A stretch of DNA of 64,000 nt from NCBI GenBank assembly GCA_019925095.2, contig CM034390.1, forward strand, positions 285,501 to 349,500, written 5' to 3'. The position numbers and the translations under genes are program-made. The DNA comes from Dendrolimus kikuchii (taxonomy: Eukaryota; Arthropoda; Insecta; Lepidoptera; Lasiocampidae). Shown here one piece after another: positions 33,407-43,335 of this stretch; position 1 is the stretch's first letter; every line of letters starts with the position of its first letter. The notes below the pieces were generated by a model, which did no database searches, had not been told where the DNA came from, and saw nothing but the letters and a program-made list of their open reading frames with translations.

Positions 33407-33632
33407 ATGGAAAGCGGTTACCATCGCCTATGGGCATTTGCAACACCAAAGGTGCTACAATTGCGCTGGCGCGATTTAACAGTGGAACCTGGTAACTAAA
33501 GCCGGGACACAAGTCGCATGTTGTCTATGGTTCACACAGTTTAGACCAGGGGTGGTGACCCAGTGAAAATGCCCAACCACGACAGGCCGCCCGGCCGCAC
33601 GAAATTGTACTGTTTCTCCGTCCCTGCATCAG
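33407..33632 (-). mobile_element. diverged SIDE, tail-to-tail with the LINE
   Basis: Begins right after the LINE A-tail, missing its own poly-T and first ~55 bp. More diverged than other copies (ACTGTTTCTCCGTCCCTGC head). Confidence 0.85.
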
Positions 33633-33713
33633 GCAACTCCAAGCGTACTTTCAGAATATGCAGTAAACCTGCGAAAAATCGAAACGTGTGCTGGGATATA
33701 TAGTAGAAGTGAA

Positions 33714-33869
33714 ACTTCAACGGACAAGTGGAAAAACGAATCGCAACAAAGTTTTAACTTGAAGTTTTACGGGCAGATTGTTAATGTACTTAACCAATTT
33801 GAAAACCTGCCCGTAAAACTTCAAGTTAAAATTTTGTCGCGATTCGTTTTTCCACTTGTCCGTTGAAGT
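33714..33869. repeat. near-perfect 63-bp inverted repeat
   Basis: Left arm 33714-33776 and right arm 33807-33869 differ at two of 63 positions, with a 30-base loop. A transcript would form a long hairpin. No flanking duplication or related copy was seen in the window. Confidence 0.9.
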
Positions 33870-34055
33870 TTTTGTTGTCCTTCTCTGGTTCTGTGTGCAC
33901 GCGGCCTAAGGGCAAGCATATGCCCAAAGTTACCCCATTTCGGGAACTTTCACATCTTAACCCAATATATTGATTGTCACGGAGAAGTTTTGGAGGAAAA
34001 CGACGTATTAAGAGTTGAAGCCGATTTTTATGGTTGTTATAACAGTGTTGGCTTA
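33870..34055. other. unique sequence
   Basis: Nothing recognised. Confidence 0.45.
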
Positions 34056-34070
34056 GGGCCATATTGATAA

Positions 34071-34160
34071 CTCACACCGGTCGCGAACATCCCCCCAGGC
34101 TTCTGTGCCTGTCGCGGCTTAGTCCTCAAACGGATTTCCCCTGGACAAAAAAAAAAAAAA
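34071..34160 (+). mobile_element. 90-bp retroposed 3' end (family Q)
   Basis: A perfect 15-bp target duplication GGGCCATATTGATAA lies at 34056-34070 and 34161-34175. An A-tail of about 14 follows GGATTTCCCCTGGAC. Relative of 1501-1590 in opposite orientation. Confidence 0.9.
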
Positions 34161-34175
34161 GGGCCATATTGATAA

Positions 34176-34848
34176 TTATTATTTCATTGGCAATTACTGA
34201 TATTAATCGTTTGTCTGCATTCAAATTTATTTATAGAAGCTAGTGTTGGCAACACCAAGATAAAATATTTTTTACTAGCAACATTGTAGTTGCATTTTTG
34301 GGCTTCTTCCGTTTGGGTTGTAGCCGAAGGCAGACGTTTTCATATGTAAAGTGATATTATTACAAATTTTCACCAACTAACAGTGTTTTAACTTCTACGA
34401 CTACATCGACCTGGGTATCCTAGAACCACCACCATCAGCGTGTACCACAATATGCGCGACGAGCTGCGCGCAGCTAGTAGATCTAGCTGTAAAACTATCA
34501 TCTACAATTTAATTATTTAAAAACATTTGAATGCTAAATACTTGTGCAGTAGTCGCTGTCAAAATTCGTAGCTTTGGTTATAAGTGTTATTAGTGTAACT
34601 CCAGATATAAGACTTAGAAATACATATATACATAAATTGTTAAAATAAACAATTTAAAAAAAAAATATTTCGTCAAGAAAATGACTTGGAAGTAAGTTAC
34701 ATATTTTCAAATTTTTATAGTTTGTAATTAACAACATCGTTGGAATAATTACAAACTACTATATTACATTTTGTTAAAACTAAACTAAATTATAATTAAA
34801 TTCCACTACAAAAAAATAATTAAAAATTAAATACTATTATAAACATAT
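34176..34848. other. unique AT-rich sequence
   Basis: Nothing recognised. Confidence 0.5.
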
Positions 34849-34925
34849 TGTTACAACTCGGGTCCCGACAAAAACAAAATCCACCTGCAGCTCTGAAACA
34901 AAGCACATTTATTACCCGTCGGTTA
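34849..34925 (+). mobile_element. LTR fragment (family G), 5' end
   Basis: TGTTACAACTCGGGTC preceded by ATAT; broken off after ~75 bp, next to PLE copy 5. Confidence 0.75.
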
Positions 34926-34934
34926 TTATTTAAA

Positions 34935-35195
34935 TTTAAATTAGATTAGGCTCCCATAGAGTAAATAATAACCGTAAACAAAACTAAAATTAAATAATTA
35001 AAATGAACAAGTTGGCGGTAGGCTAAATAAAACTTTAACAATACTCGTTGACACTTGACATCTTCGTCTTCCGTGATCACGGCCACTGAAAAGTGGCCGA
35101 AACGTCGGAAAAGCCAAAATCAAATAAAATTACCGCGCTTAAAACCGTTAAAACGTAGTTTTATTATGTATACAAGTCGCGAAAACTTAAGAAAA
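34935..35195 (+). mobile_element. Penelope-like element, copy 5
   Basis: 3' UTR and full terminal block, ending ACAAGTCGCGAAAACTTAAG. No clear target duplication. Confidence 0.75.
35069..35110 (+). ncRNA. hammerhead-like motif, PLE copy 5
   Basis: Complete version: TTCC / GTGATCA / C / GGCCACT-GAAA-AGTGGCC / GAAAC / GTC / GGAA. Confidence 0.48.
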
Positions 35196-35780
35196 TATTA
35201 ACATCTATTTTCTACCAGGGTCTTCTTCCTCGGTTTGTAATGAGGAGGTTGGGGCCTCGAGGTATACCTCATTACCCCGGCTGCAACTCAGTGGGCAACT
35301 ACCCACCGGTAATTGGGTTCGGAGCTGCTGGAGTCTTCTCCGCATGGCGATGGCTTCCCAGCAGCTCTTGTTGGCCAATCTGCGGCGTTCGATGGCCATC
35401 TCGGGCTTTAGGTGGCCATCTGTGGCATCTGGTGGCCTGTCAGCAGCTTTGTGACTTTTGCGACCTCACGCCATCGCCCTGATTAGGTGAGCGTATGAGA
35501 TCACCAGGAGTCGGCAGCCAGGTGCGGTGATGGTCTGGTGGCCGTGCGTGTAGTGGAGCAATCCCGTGGAGTAATATCTATTGTAAATTATTCCATAATA
35601 CATAACCTTTGTATTGCCAAATTTCTAGTAATAAACTGTTTGCTTACTAAACTATTTATTTGTTCGTAAAGTCAATACTTGCTTAGGTTTCAGCCCCCGC
35701 TATTTGATGTTTGTATTTCTAACATAGATAATGCTAAAATACAATTCGCTACATTCAAGTACCACACCAGTTTATTATCA
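35196..35780. other. GC-richer unique sequence
   Basis: 35200-35575 is distinctly GC-rich with repeated GGTGGCC/TGGCCATC words. A 64-codon minus frame (35205-35399) has no recognisable domain. Possibly part of an unrecognised element. Confidence 0.4.
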
Positions 35781-36022
35781 TGATTAAGGATTTGACCGAG
35801 GTGGCGAAAAATTCCAAATGCTTTTTGGTTTGCGGATGAATTAAAGTTGTTGCTTGCGGTCAAAGATAGTAAGTAGCAAGTAGTAGATTGGGGTGATATT
35901 TTTTATTGCATGAGTCAAGCAGACAGGCAGACGGCCCACTTGATGGAAAGCGGTTACCATCGCCTATGGACATTTGCAACACCAAAGGTGCTACAAATGC
36001 GCTGCTGCTCTCTTAAGGGGGA
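35781..36022 (-). repeat. duplicated flank plus SIDE 3' part (unit S1)
   Basis: Flank 35781-35898 (AAATGCTTTTTGGTTTGCGG) followed by a SIDE 3' half (35899-36022) with the variant GCATGAGTCAAGCAG. The pair recurs at 36485-36905. Confidence 0.8.
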
Positions 36023-36305
36023 TTTTTTTTTTTAAAATCGCCAATCTCCTCCGTCATTATGCAAGACAGAGTCTTTCTTTTCGTCTGTCTATTTTAATCT
36101 TACTAATATTATCTTTTGGAAAAATAAGGGGGGAAGTCTTCTTTTCTTTTTCTTTTTTATAAAAATCTTAGAATCTGTTACATGTTTTTATATACTACTT
36201 TTACAGTGCTCTTTTCTTAACTACTTTATCTACATTTATCTTTAAGTTACACAATTGTTTGCTAGTGCAAACTTTTCTGCTTAATATATATATTTATATA
36301 TATTA
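36023..36305. other. unique AT-rich sequence
   Basis: Nothing recognised. Confidence 0.45.
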
Positions 36306-36484
36306 AGTACTAGCAGAAGGTGATGTCAGGAGCCTTAAGAACAGACGAGCGTGCATGACAAGAGTTATGAATGTCAAAGAGGCAAGTGAGGTGTGTAAGA
36401 ATAAGCCTAAATGGCACTCTGTTGTTCGTGCCTACCCCGCAAGGGAACTGGCGTGAAGTTATGTATGTATGTATGTATGTATGT
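36306..36484 (+). mobile_element. RTE-clade LINE 3' end, copy 11
   Basis: (TATG)n tail at 36462-36486, directly followed by the duplicated flank S2. Confidence 0.88.
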
Positions 36485-36905
36485 ATTAAGGATTTGCCCG
36501 AGGTGGTGAAAAATTACAAATGCTTTTTGGTTTGCGGATGAATTAAAGTTGTTGCTTGCGACCAAAGATAGCAGCAAGTAGTATTTTTATTTTTTTATTA
36601 TTTTTTATTGCATGAGTCAAGCAGACAGGCAGACGGTCCACTTGATGGAAAGCGGTTACCATCGCCTATGGACATTTGCAACACCAAAGGTGCTACAAAT
36701 GCGCTGATGCTCTCTTAAGGGAGATTGGAACCTGGTCACTAATGCCGGAACACAACTCAAGTTTGTTATGGCGGCATACTCTAGACCAGGGGTGGTAGCC
36801 ATCCAGTCGGGCAAATGCCCTACCACCTGGCTGTGGGTTGTTTTGTCGCCTCTTACGACAGTTCGCTTGGCTACAGGAAATTGTATTCTTTCTCCGTTCC
36901 TGCAC
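36485..36905 (-). repeat. duplicated flank plus near full-length SIDE (unit S2)
   Basis: Same flank as S1 at 36485-36600, then SIDE at 36601-36905 with head CCTGCACAG. Confidence 0.88.
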
Positions 36906-36967
36906 AGAACCGCTTTCAATCAAGTGGGCCGTCTGCCTGTCTGCTGATCTCCTGCAATAAAAAAAAA
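36906..36967 (+). mobile_element. SIDE/LINE 3'-end fragment
   Basis: Only the last ~62 bp, in opposite orientation to S2 and head-on to it. Confidence 0.85.
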
Positions 36968-37168
36968 TGCTTGTAAAGAGTATAGTCATCATACGAGTAG
37001 CTTCGAATTCATCATCCACATCACTTCAGTCATTTTATAGATGTGTCGGTTAAAACGCCATTTTGTGGATTAAATAGGAATATATGAGAAATGCTATCTA
37101 TCGGAAGGTTTTAGTATGTTTTGGTATTTCAAGCTAAAGTTACTCATCTATTTTATATATATAGAGTA

Positions 37169-37315
37169 CTAGCTGCTACCCGCCCGCTTCGCGTGCCCTA
37201 GAATCCGTTCTTAGCTGACCTCTACTTGGTGAAAGGAAGGTCCATGCTAAATTTCAAGTCTATAGGTACTATAGTTCCTGAGATTTCGTGATGAGTCACT
37301 ATACACGTGGATTCC
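37169..37315 (-). mobile_element. Helitron 3' end, another family
   Basis: Starts CTAGCTGCTACCCGCC on the plus strand with a GC-rich stem. The rest is diverged. Confidence 0.5.
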
Positions 37316-37329
37316 AATTATATATATAT

Positions 37330-37581
37330 CGAGGGGTGAAAGGCTATTTGTTTTAAGCGACATTTTGTGACAGAATTGACTTGATGGTTTTCTTGGATCC
37401 TAATGTCTCAAACTTAAGGAATTATAATGAATCTGGTTTCCAACTAAAAACTACAGATTGTTTTCTTTTTAAATATAGTATGTAGTTACTAATGAAGTCT
37501 TTTTGTGGGTCATTGACACTTCAAACTCCTCTATCGACCCAATTTCGCAAATGTCGCTTAAAACAAATAACCTTGGACCCC

Positions 37582-37584
<3 letters not shown>
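37330..37584. mobile_element. MITE with 35-bp inverted ends in a TA microsatellite
   Basis: Inverted ends 37330-37364 and 37550-37584 start CGAGGGG and agree at 32 of 35 positions. Both sides abut (TA)n, so a TA target is likely. Confidence 0.8.
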
Positions 37585-37645
<61 letters not shown>

Positions 37646-37672
37646 TATATACATATATATATATACATATAT
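37585..37672. repeat. (TA)n microsatellite
   Basis: Long alternating TA run with a few C interruptions. Confidence 0.95.
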
Positions 37673-37799
37673 TATCTATGACTTCAGTCTTCATCCAGCT
37701 TCCAATCTAGACGGTCGTCTTTTAAAATGGTTTCTTTTTAGAAAGAGATTAAACTGGGTTCCCCGTAATAGATCGACCGAATTTAAAATTAATATTTTT

Positions 37800-37905
37800 A
37801 TATTCTACCTATATATGTTGACCCAGGATATAAGGCAACTCTGTGTCGAGTTTCATTAAAATCCGTTTAGTAGTTTTCACGTAATGATCTCGCAGATGAC
37901 AAACA
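37800..37905. repeat. dispersed repeat fragment (family V)
   Basis: CTCTGTGTCGAGTTTCATT phrase shared with 11140-11275. Confidence 0.5.
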
Positions 37906-38028
37906 AAAATTCAAAAAGTTGCATTTTTGGTTTGCTGGTTCGAATTAGACCACTTGATGTTTTTCTCGACCTCTGCCGAGTGCTATGTACTTCTTTGAAT
38001 ATACATACAATTTTCTGGATTGGTTGAT

Positions 38029-38300
38029 CTATATAGATAAATAAAATTGAAGTGTCTGTTTGTAATGTCAAAATAACAGCTTTTTATTATTGCGTGTGAA
38101 AGTATATACGGTACTTATATCAAAAAAAGTAATTTTTAATTTTCTTATCTGTCTGTCAGTTTGTTCCGGCTTATCTCAGAAACGGCTAGTGAAACACTTA
38201 CAAGCCAATAGATGGCGCTGTGCAATAATTGATGTCACAAACGTTTCCCGAAACAAAGAATATATACAAAATTTCAACTATAACAGACGAGCCTAGGCCT
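38029..38300 (+). mobile_element. Helitron-like 5' end, further family
   Basis: A|TCTATATAGATAAATAAAATTG start; no CTAG end placed. Confidence 0.4.
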
Positions 38301-39059
38301 GCGAGGAACAACATTAGCCTCGCTGGAAGATCTTCCTTTAAGATGGAGGAGCATTCCATCTCGCTCCTTCCACCCTCTACGGGGCACCCACTTCACTGGG
38401 TTTTTTTTTAAATGATGCAGATGATTGAATGACGGCACCCACTTCAAGACCAATTTTGACAGGACTTTTACTGGCAGATAGTTGATGTTATAAAGAGTAA
38501 CTTAACTAAATGTTTTGTGTTGTCCTCAGGTCATCAGAAAACGTTCTCCACCGTTCAAACGTCAATGTAAATTAATTTCTGATTACCAAGCACCTGTCAT
38601 TTTTATATAGTCACTCCCAAAGTCACTCCGACATTGGCAAAATCAACGCACATTAAAGCGTTGGAGCCATCGCCGAACAAAAATAGAATAGAATAGAATA
38701 GAAGAGTAACTTAAATTTAAATTAAATTCCTCTCGGACGAGGTCGCGGCTAACAGCTAGCCTTGTATAAGTGAGATGAAAATACAATATTTTTGTTGGTA
38801 AATAGAGTTGACCCACTTAAGGTCCATTTTGGCGAAGGAAGGGACCCAGTGACAAATGTGCTCTCGGCCATAACGCGCTGCGGGGCCGGTTATGGGCCGA
38901 ACGCAGCCGGAATACGGCTAGGGGGGTCCTCACCAGATCACTTTGGAGTATTATCCCGCCAAGGCATACTTTATGTTGCACAGATATACAGGATTTCAAC
39001 AGAAATTGGTTTGAATAGCATTTTTGCCTTCGTATCCTTCTGAAACACTGACAGCTCTG
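38301..39059. other. unique sequence
   Basis: Includes (TAGAA)n at 38684-38703. The 83-codon frame at 38792-39043 has no recognisable domain. Confidence 0.45.
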
Positions 39060-39160
39060 ACGACATTAGTAGCCAGGCTCCAGCCTCCTTCTAGAGAGCA
39101 GCAGCGCTGTTGCGAATGTCCATAAGCGATGTTCACCACTGTTCATAAACTGCTTCCACC
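39060..39160 (+). mobile_element. decayed SIDE fragment
   Basis: Recognisable by AGAGAGCAGCAGCGC and TGTTGCGAATGTCCATA. Old copy. Confidence 0.7.
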
Positions 39161-39177
39161 TAAAGAAAGTATTTAAT

Positions 39178-40116
39178 ACGCTTTTATATTATTAGTAACG
39201 GAATATTTCAAGTTTAATTTGATTGATTTCCCGGTTTCCGATTGAGCTGAAATTTTGCACGTAGGTGTATATCGCGTGACAATGCAATAATATGGTACCA
39301 TGGAGCTGATCTGATGATGGAGTCGGAAGGTGGCCATAGGAACTCCTCTACTAAACAAGATAGACCCGTCGTGATTGGGCTCGTTTTACTTGTCTTGGCT
39401 AGCACTCTGCTGCTACTTGATATGCAGGATCTCAAAAGCTTGTATTTAAAAAAGCTTATTTTTACATAACGTTCCATTTTATCATAAGAGTGTATTTAAT
39501 TCTTTTTTCAAAGTTTCCACGGAGAAGGGGATTAAATCACTAAATAATCACTAAAAAATAAAAAATAAAAGTACGCTTTTATAGAAAATCCAACTAAAAA
39601 AATAGAAAATAAATTTGAATTAAAAATAGTGTAAGAAAAAATGATTTTATTCTAAAAAAAACGTTTTTTTTATTTTTTATTGCAGGAGTTCAGCAGACAA
39701 GCAGACGGCCCACTTGATGGAAAGCGGTTACCATCGCCTATGGACATTTGCAACACCAAAGGTGCTACAAATGCGCTGCTGCTCTCTTAAAGGAGACTGG
39801 AACCTGCTCACTAATGCCGGAACACAACACAAGGCTGTTATGGCGGCATACTCTAGACCAGGGGTGGTCGCCATCCAGTCGAGCAAATACCCTACCACCT
39901 GGCTGTGGATTGTTTAGTCGCCTCTTACGACAGGCCGTCAGGCCGCAGGAAATTGTATTCTTTCTCCGTTCCTGCACAGACAATGCGTGGGGTGCTTTTC
40001 AGGATATTATCAAAACAACCCTTCTACTCATATCCGTTCATAAAATACTTATAACTATTGATACCATCCACATGCATTTATTTTCTTTTTTCTAGTTGGA
40101 TTTACTATAAAAGCGT
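39178..40116 (+). mobile_element. MITE-like hairpin element (family I), copy 2, split by a SIDE
   Basis: Left part 39178-39663 and right part 39981-40116, interrupted by the SIDE at 39664-39980. Same ACGCTTTTAT / ATAAAAGCGT ends. Confidence 0.7.
39664..39980 (-). mobile_element. SIDE, full-length, nested
   Basis: Poly-T start to CCTGCACAGA head inside family I. Confidence 0.92.
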
Positions 40117-40144
40117 ATTTTTTTTAGTTTTTTTTAAGTACTAT

Positions 40145-40310
40145 ACTAGCAGAAGGTGATGTCAGGAGCCTTAAGAACAGACGAGCTTGCATGACAAGAG
40201 TTATGAATGTCAAAGAGGCAAGTGAGGTGTGTAAGAATAAGCCTAAATGGCGCTCTGTTGTTCGTGCCTACCCCGCAAGGGAACTGGCGTGAAGTTATGT
40301 ATGTATGTAT
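40145..40310 (+). mobile_element. RTE-clade LINE 3' end, copy 12
   Basis: Frame open from GDVRSLKNRRACMT to YPARELA; (TATG)n tail. Confidence 0.88.
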
Positions 40311-40622
40311 ATTTTTCAAATACATAAATATAACTTTGGACTGAAATATATAAAAACGTAATAAACTCGTCTCCTGGAAGAACATTAATCATGGATAACT
40401 GAATCCGATGATGAAGGGATGAAGCGTTTCAAATAAAGCACAAAAATATATTGAGAAAGGTGACCATGATTGATGACTTCGGCGAAGGTACGACAGCGGC
40501 CGAATATTAAAAGGTAACGGATCGCCCTTCGAAGCGAATTATGAAATTTTCCGAAGTTTGTCTGTGTGCCATCATTACGCTGATAGTCGCTGGAATTTGA
40601 GTGCAAGTATTTTCTGTTGCTT
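40311..40622. other. unique sequence
   Basis: Nothing recognised. Confidence 0.45.
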
Positions 40623-40635
40623 AGTCATAATTGCT

Positions 40636-40878
40636 ACGGCCTCTGTGGTTGAGCGGGCTAAGCCTTTGCCGGCGTACCTCACTGCAACGCAGAGGTTCCG
40701 GGTTCGATTCCTGGTATAGTAAATTTCGGAAACGTATTTTCTCCGTTATTTACTATGGTCTGGGTGTCTGGGATCGGCCCCAGAGTAGTACGTTGTATAT
40801 TACCCATAACACAAGCGTAACTTGCTTAATTTGGGGATATACAATGTGTGTGTTTGTCTGCCGATTATTATTATTATA
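40636..40878 (+). mobile_element. tRNA-derived SINE, copy 1
   Basis: Head has a perfect A box (TGGTTGAGCGG) and B box (GGTTCGATTCC) with a paired T arm (CCGGG/CCTGG). The body is about 150 bp and the tail is (ATT)n. Transcription by RNA polymerase III is expected. With the RTE behind it, it is bracketed by a 13-bp duplication AGTCATAATTGCT (40623-40635, 41164-41176). Confidence 0.88.
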
Positions 40879-40882
40879 ATTA

Positions 40883-41163
40883 CATACATACATACATAAC
40901 TTCACGCCAGTTCCCTTGCGGGGTAAGCACGAGCAACAGAGCGCTATTCAGGCTTATTCTTACACACCTCACTTGCTTCTTTGACATTCATAGCTCTTGT
41001 CATGCACGCTCGTCTGTTCTTAAGGCTCCTGACATCACCTTCCGCTAGTACACGATCAATTTGATCATGGAAGGCGTGTCGTGGCCTTCCACAACTTCTG
41101 CATCCATCCACTTTTGCATTGTATATCTGTTTAGTCATTCTTTCCACATGCCGGAACTACCGG
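40883..41163 (-). mobile_element. RTE-clade LINE 3' end, copy 13
   Basis: Its (CATA)n tail abuts the SINE tail. It lies inside the SINE's target duplication, so it inserted later into the SINE tail. Confidence 0.85.
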
Positions 41164-41270
41164 AGTCATAATTGCTTATTTAGTTGAATAAATTAAATTA
41201 TTTATTCATAGGGTATACACAAACAACGTTCATAAGGATTTAAACAGAAGTAACACATAATAGAATAGAA

Positions 41271-42342
41271 TATTCTTTCGTCCGCGTGGAATTTGCTTTC
41301 AAAACCCTCCGATTTTGAAACATTCTTCATTGGTACTCCGCTCCTATTGGTCTTAGCGTGATGATATATAGCCTATAGTCTTCCTCGATAAATGGGCTAT
41401 CCAACGCTGAAAGAATTTTTCAAATCGGACCAGTAGTTCCTGAGATTAGCGCGTTCAATCAAACAATATTAGTATATTTGGCTACAACACTAATACTTAC
41501 ATTTTAAATATCGCGATATCTTTTGAATGAAACGTCCGAATTGAATAATTCAAAAAGTTCTAGAAAGGTATTGAATTCGTCTTGAATATGGATTAATTTA
41601 TTATGATAAGGATTAATACCAAGGAACAAAATAAAGAGTTTTTCAACACACTTGCTCATAAAGTGGCTCTATGGTCACCGCAATTAGGCACAGAATGACA
41701 CCCATTATCAAACTGTGAGTAAAAAACGTTATAACTCACTAGTGAGTTATAGATTTTTTTTTAAATTTTATTGATTGAGTTGCTTTGTTCTTAAAAAAGA
41801 TTTTATTCAAAAAAAAGATCGTGTTCTATAGAACAAATAAATTAATGTTCCTATTGCTTGCTCATTTCATGCAACTTCTTATTTAAATAGATAATTTTAA
41901 CTCGTACGTGTTTAATAAATAAAACTTTCACTCATATATAACTTTTTTTATCTACTAAATAAAATGAGTTTTTGTTGTTATTTTATTCACAAGTGTGTTG
42001 AAAAACGTCGTATGATACACGTGTGTATTGATGATTACCGTCCTCGGCTCTCTTAAGACCCTCGCCTACGGCTCGAGTCTCAATGGCGCCTCGGCGGTAA
42101 TCACCAATGTTACACACTAGTACCATAATGTACTATTTGAAGCGACGGCATTTTAATTATTTAAAGAAATAAAAGAAAACACTTATTGTGAGATAACTAC
42201 AATAGTTAGACATATGGTTACGCGATATTTTTTGTAGACAATTATTTGTTTTGCAAAGTGGTAGTACATTGTTTTGTTCTATAATCAATAGTTTTCGCAA
42301 CGCAAACAAACAAACTCTTCAGCTTTATAATATTAGTATAGA
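41271..42342 (-). mobile_element. composite Helitron with nested unit E
   Basis: The minus strand starts TCTATACTAATATTATAAAG after A. Its interior contains a second Helitron start (near 41463-41480), then a Helitron 3' region. Unit E (41639-42135) is inserted at TTT; empty sites exist in the copies near 2385, 51675 and 61822. Confidence 0.75.
41639..42135 (-). mobile_element. unit E, copy 2
   Basis: Complete inverse copy of 17911-18410. Both edges are set by comparison with empty sites. Left edge TTTTTCAACACAC, right edge CATAATGTACTA, so its outer ends are not inverted repeats of each other. Confidence 0.8.
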
Positions 42343-42376
42343 TAAGAAGATAATACACATGAGTTAACAATCGTGT

Positions 42377-42440
42377 AACTAGTACAATCAGCGGTCTTAT
42401 CGCTAACAGCGACTTCCAGACAACCTTCTGGAGATAATTT
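42377..42440 (-). mobile_element. LINE 3' UTR fragment (family P)
   Basis: GCGGTCTTATCGCTAA and CCAGACAACCTT are shared with 54181-54320. The parent is probably a CR1-like LINE, from memory of the motif. Confidence 0.5.
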
Positions 42441-42507
42441 CACATTTCTAATAGTGGGTCGGTATTCAGTGCGCATAGTTTAAAATATTACAATCATATA
42501 TAAATAT

Positions 42508-42887
42508 TGGTACGAGTTTCGGGATTCGAATTAAAATGCCGTTAGAATTATTATAGAGTTTATTAGAACTATACAAACACGTATAACATGGGTAAAAATA
42601 TAACCGAACACAACAAGTCCAAACGTAATGCAAAATTCGGTTATCGCTTGACTGCTACAGATGCAAAATGTCTGCTTGGCCGCGTGTACCGAATTTTCTA
42701 GAATCAGTCCGACACACCTGGCTAATGACTGCCATAAAAGATTACAATACACAATGGGCTGTTTTCTTATCACACATTTTAAACACAAAGTACACAAAAG
42801 AAGTCCAAATGCGGAAAAGGTAATAAAATGTGTTTATACAGGTATGCAGGTGTGAATTTGCCTTTGTCGGCGTCTAGGTTCGTAACA
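42508..42887 (-). mobile_element. solo LTR (family G), copy 7
   Basis: TGGTAC...GTAACA with ATAT on both sides (42504-42507, 42888-42891). Internally shortened. Confidence 0.78.
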
Positions 42888-43000
42888 ATATATACAATCA
42901 TATATACATATATTAATAGTAAATAAAATATATGTACACAGAGTTACAAAGACATATATAAATTACTGTTTACAAATTTAGATAGTGATCTTTGAGGACG

Positions 43001-43335
43001 TAATACCGAAGTAAGAAAGAGAGTTGGTCTGAAAAAGAGTGTCGAGGTGAAGGTAAGGAAAGGAATGCTCCGGTGGTTCGGACATGTGGAAAGAATGACT
43101 AAACATATATATAATGCAGAAGTCGTGGAAGACCACGACACACCTTCCATGATCAAATTGATCGTGTACTAGCAGAAGGTGATCTCAGGAGCCTTAAGAA
43201 CAGACGAGCGTGCATGACAAGAACTATGAATGCCAAAGAAGCAAGTGAGGTGTGTAAGAATAAGCCTGAATGGCGCTCTGTTGTTCGTGCCTACCCCGCA
43301 AGGGAACTGGCGTGAAGTTATGTATGTATGTCTGT
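43001..43335 (+). mobile_element. RTE-clade LINE 3' end, copy 14
   Basis: From NTEVRKRVG to the (TATG)n tail; a short deletion removes the QIYNAKVDG codons in part. Confidence 0.88.

Larger units (their letters stand above)
29792..33408 (+). mobile_element. intact-ORF non-LTR retrotransposon, parent of SIDE
   Basis: Nearly full-length. The first ~165 bp match the SIDE 5' half (SIDE copies start ~30 bp further upstream, so this copy is slightly 5'-truncated). A 5' UTR of about 580 bp, one ORF, a 65-bp 3' UTR and an A-tail follow. The segment from 33292 to the tail matches the SIDE 3' half. No ORF1 (gag-like) frame is present upstream. No target duplication could be found. Confidence 0.9.

Noticed and set aside
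33714..33869. A microRNA precursor.
   Set aside because: The stem is far longer and more perfect than an animal pre-miRNA; reported as a long hairpin instead.
35205..35399. 64-codon minus-strand frame in a GC-rich stretch.
   Set aside because: No motif recognised; not enough to call a gag or host exon.
37469..37859. Frames rich in alternating Ile and Tyr.
   Set aside because: Low-complexity translation of the (TA)n microsatellite.
40636..40720. A tRNA gene at the SINE heads (also 54854, 56695, 63261).
   Set aside because: A and B boxes are good, but the acceptor stem does not close and the unit continues into a repeated body and tail, so it is a tRNA-derived SINE.
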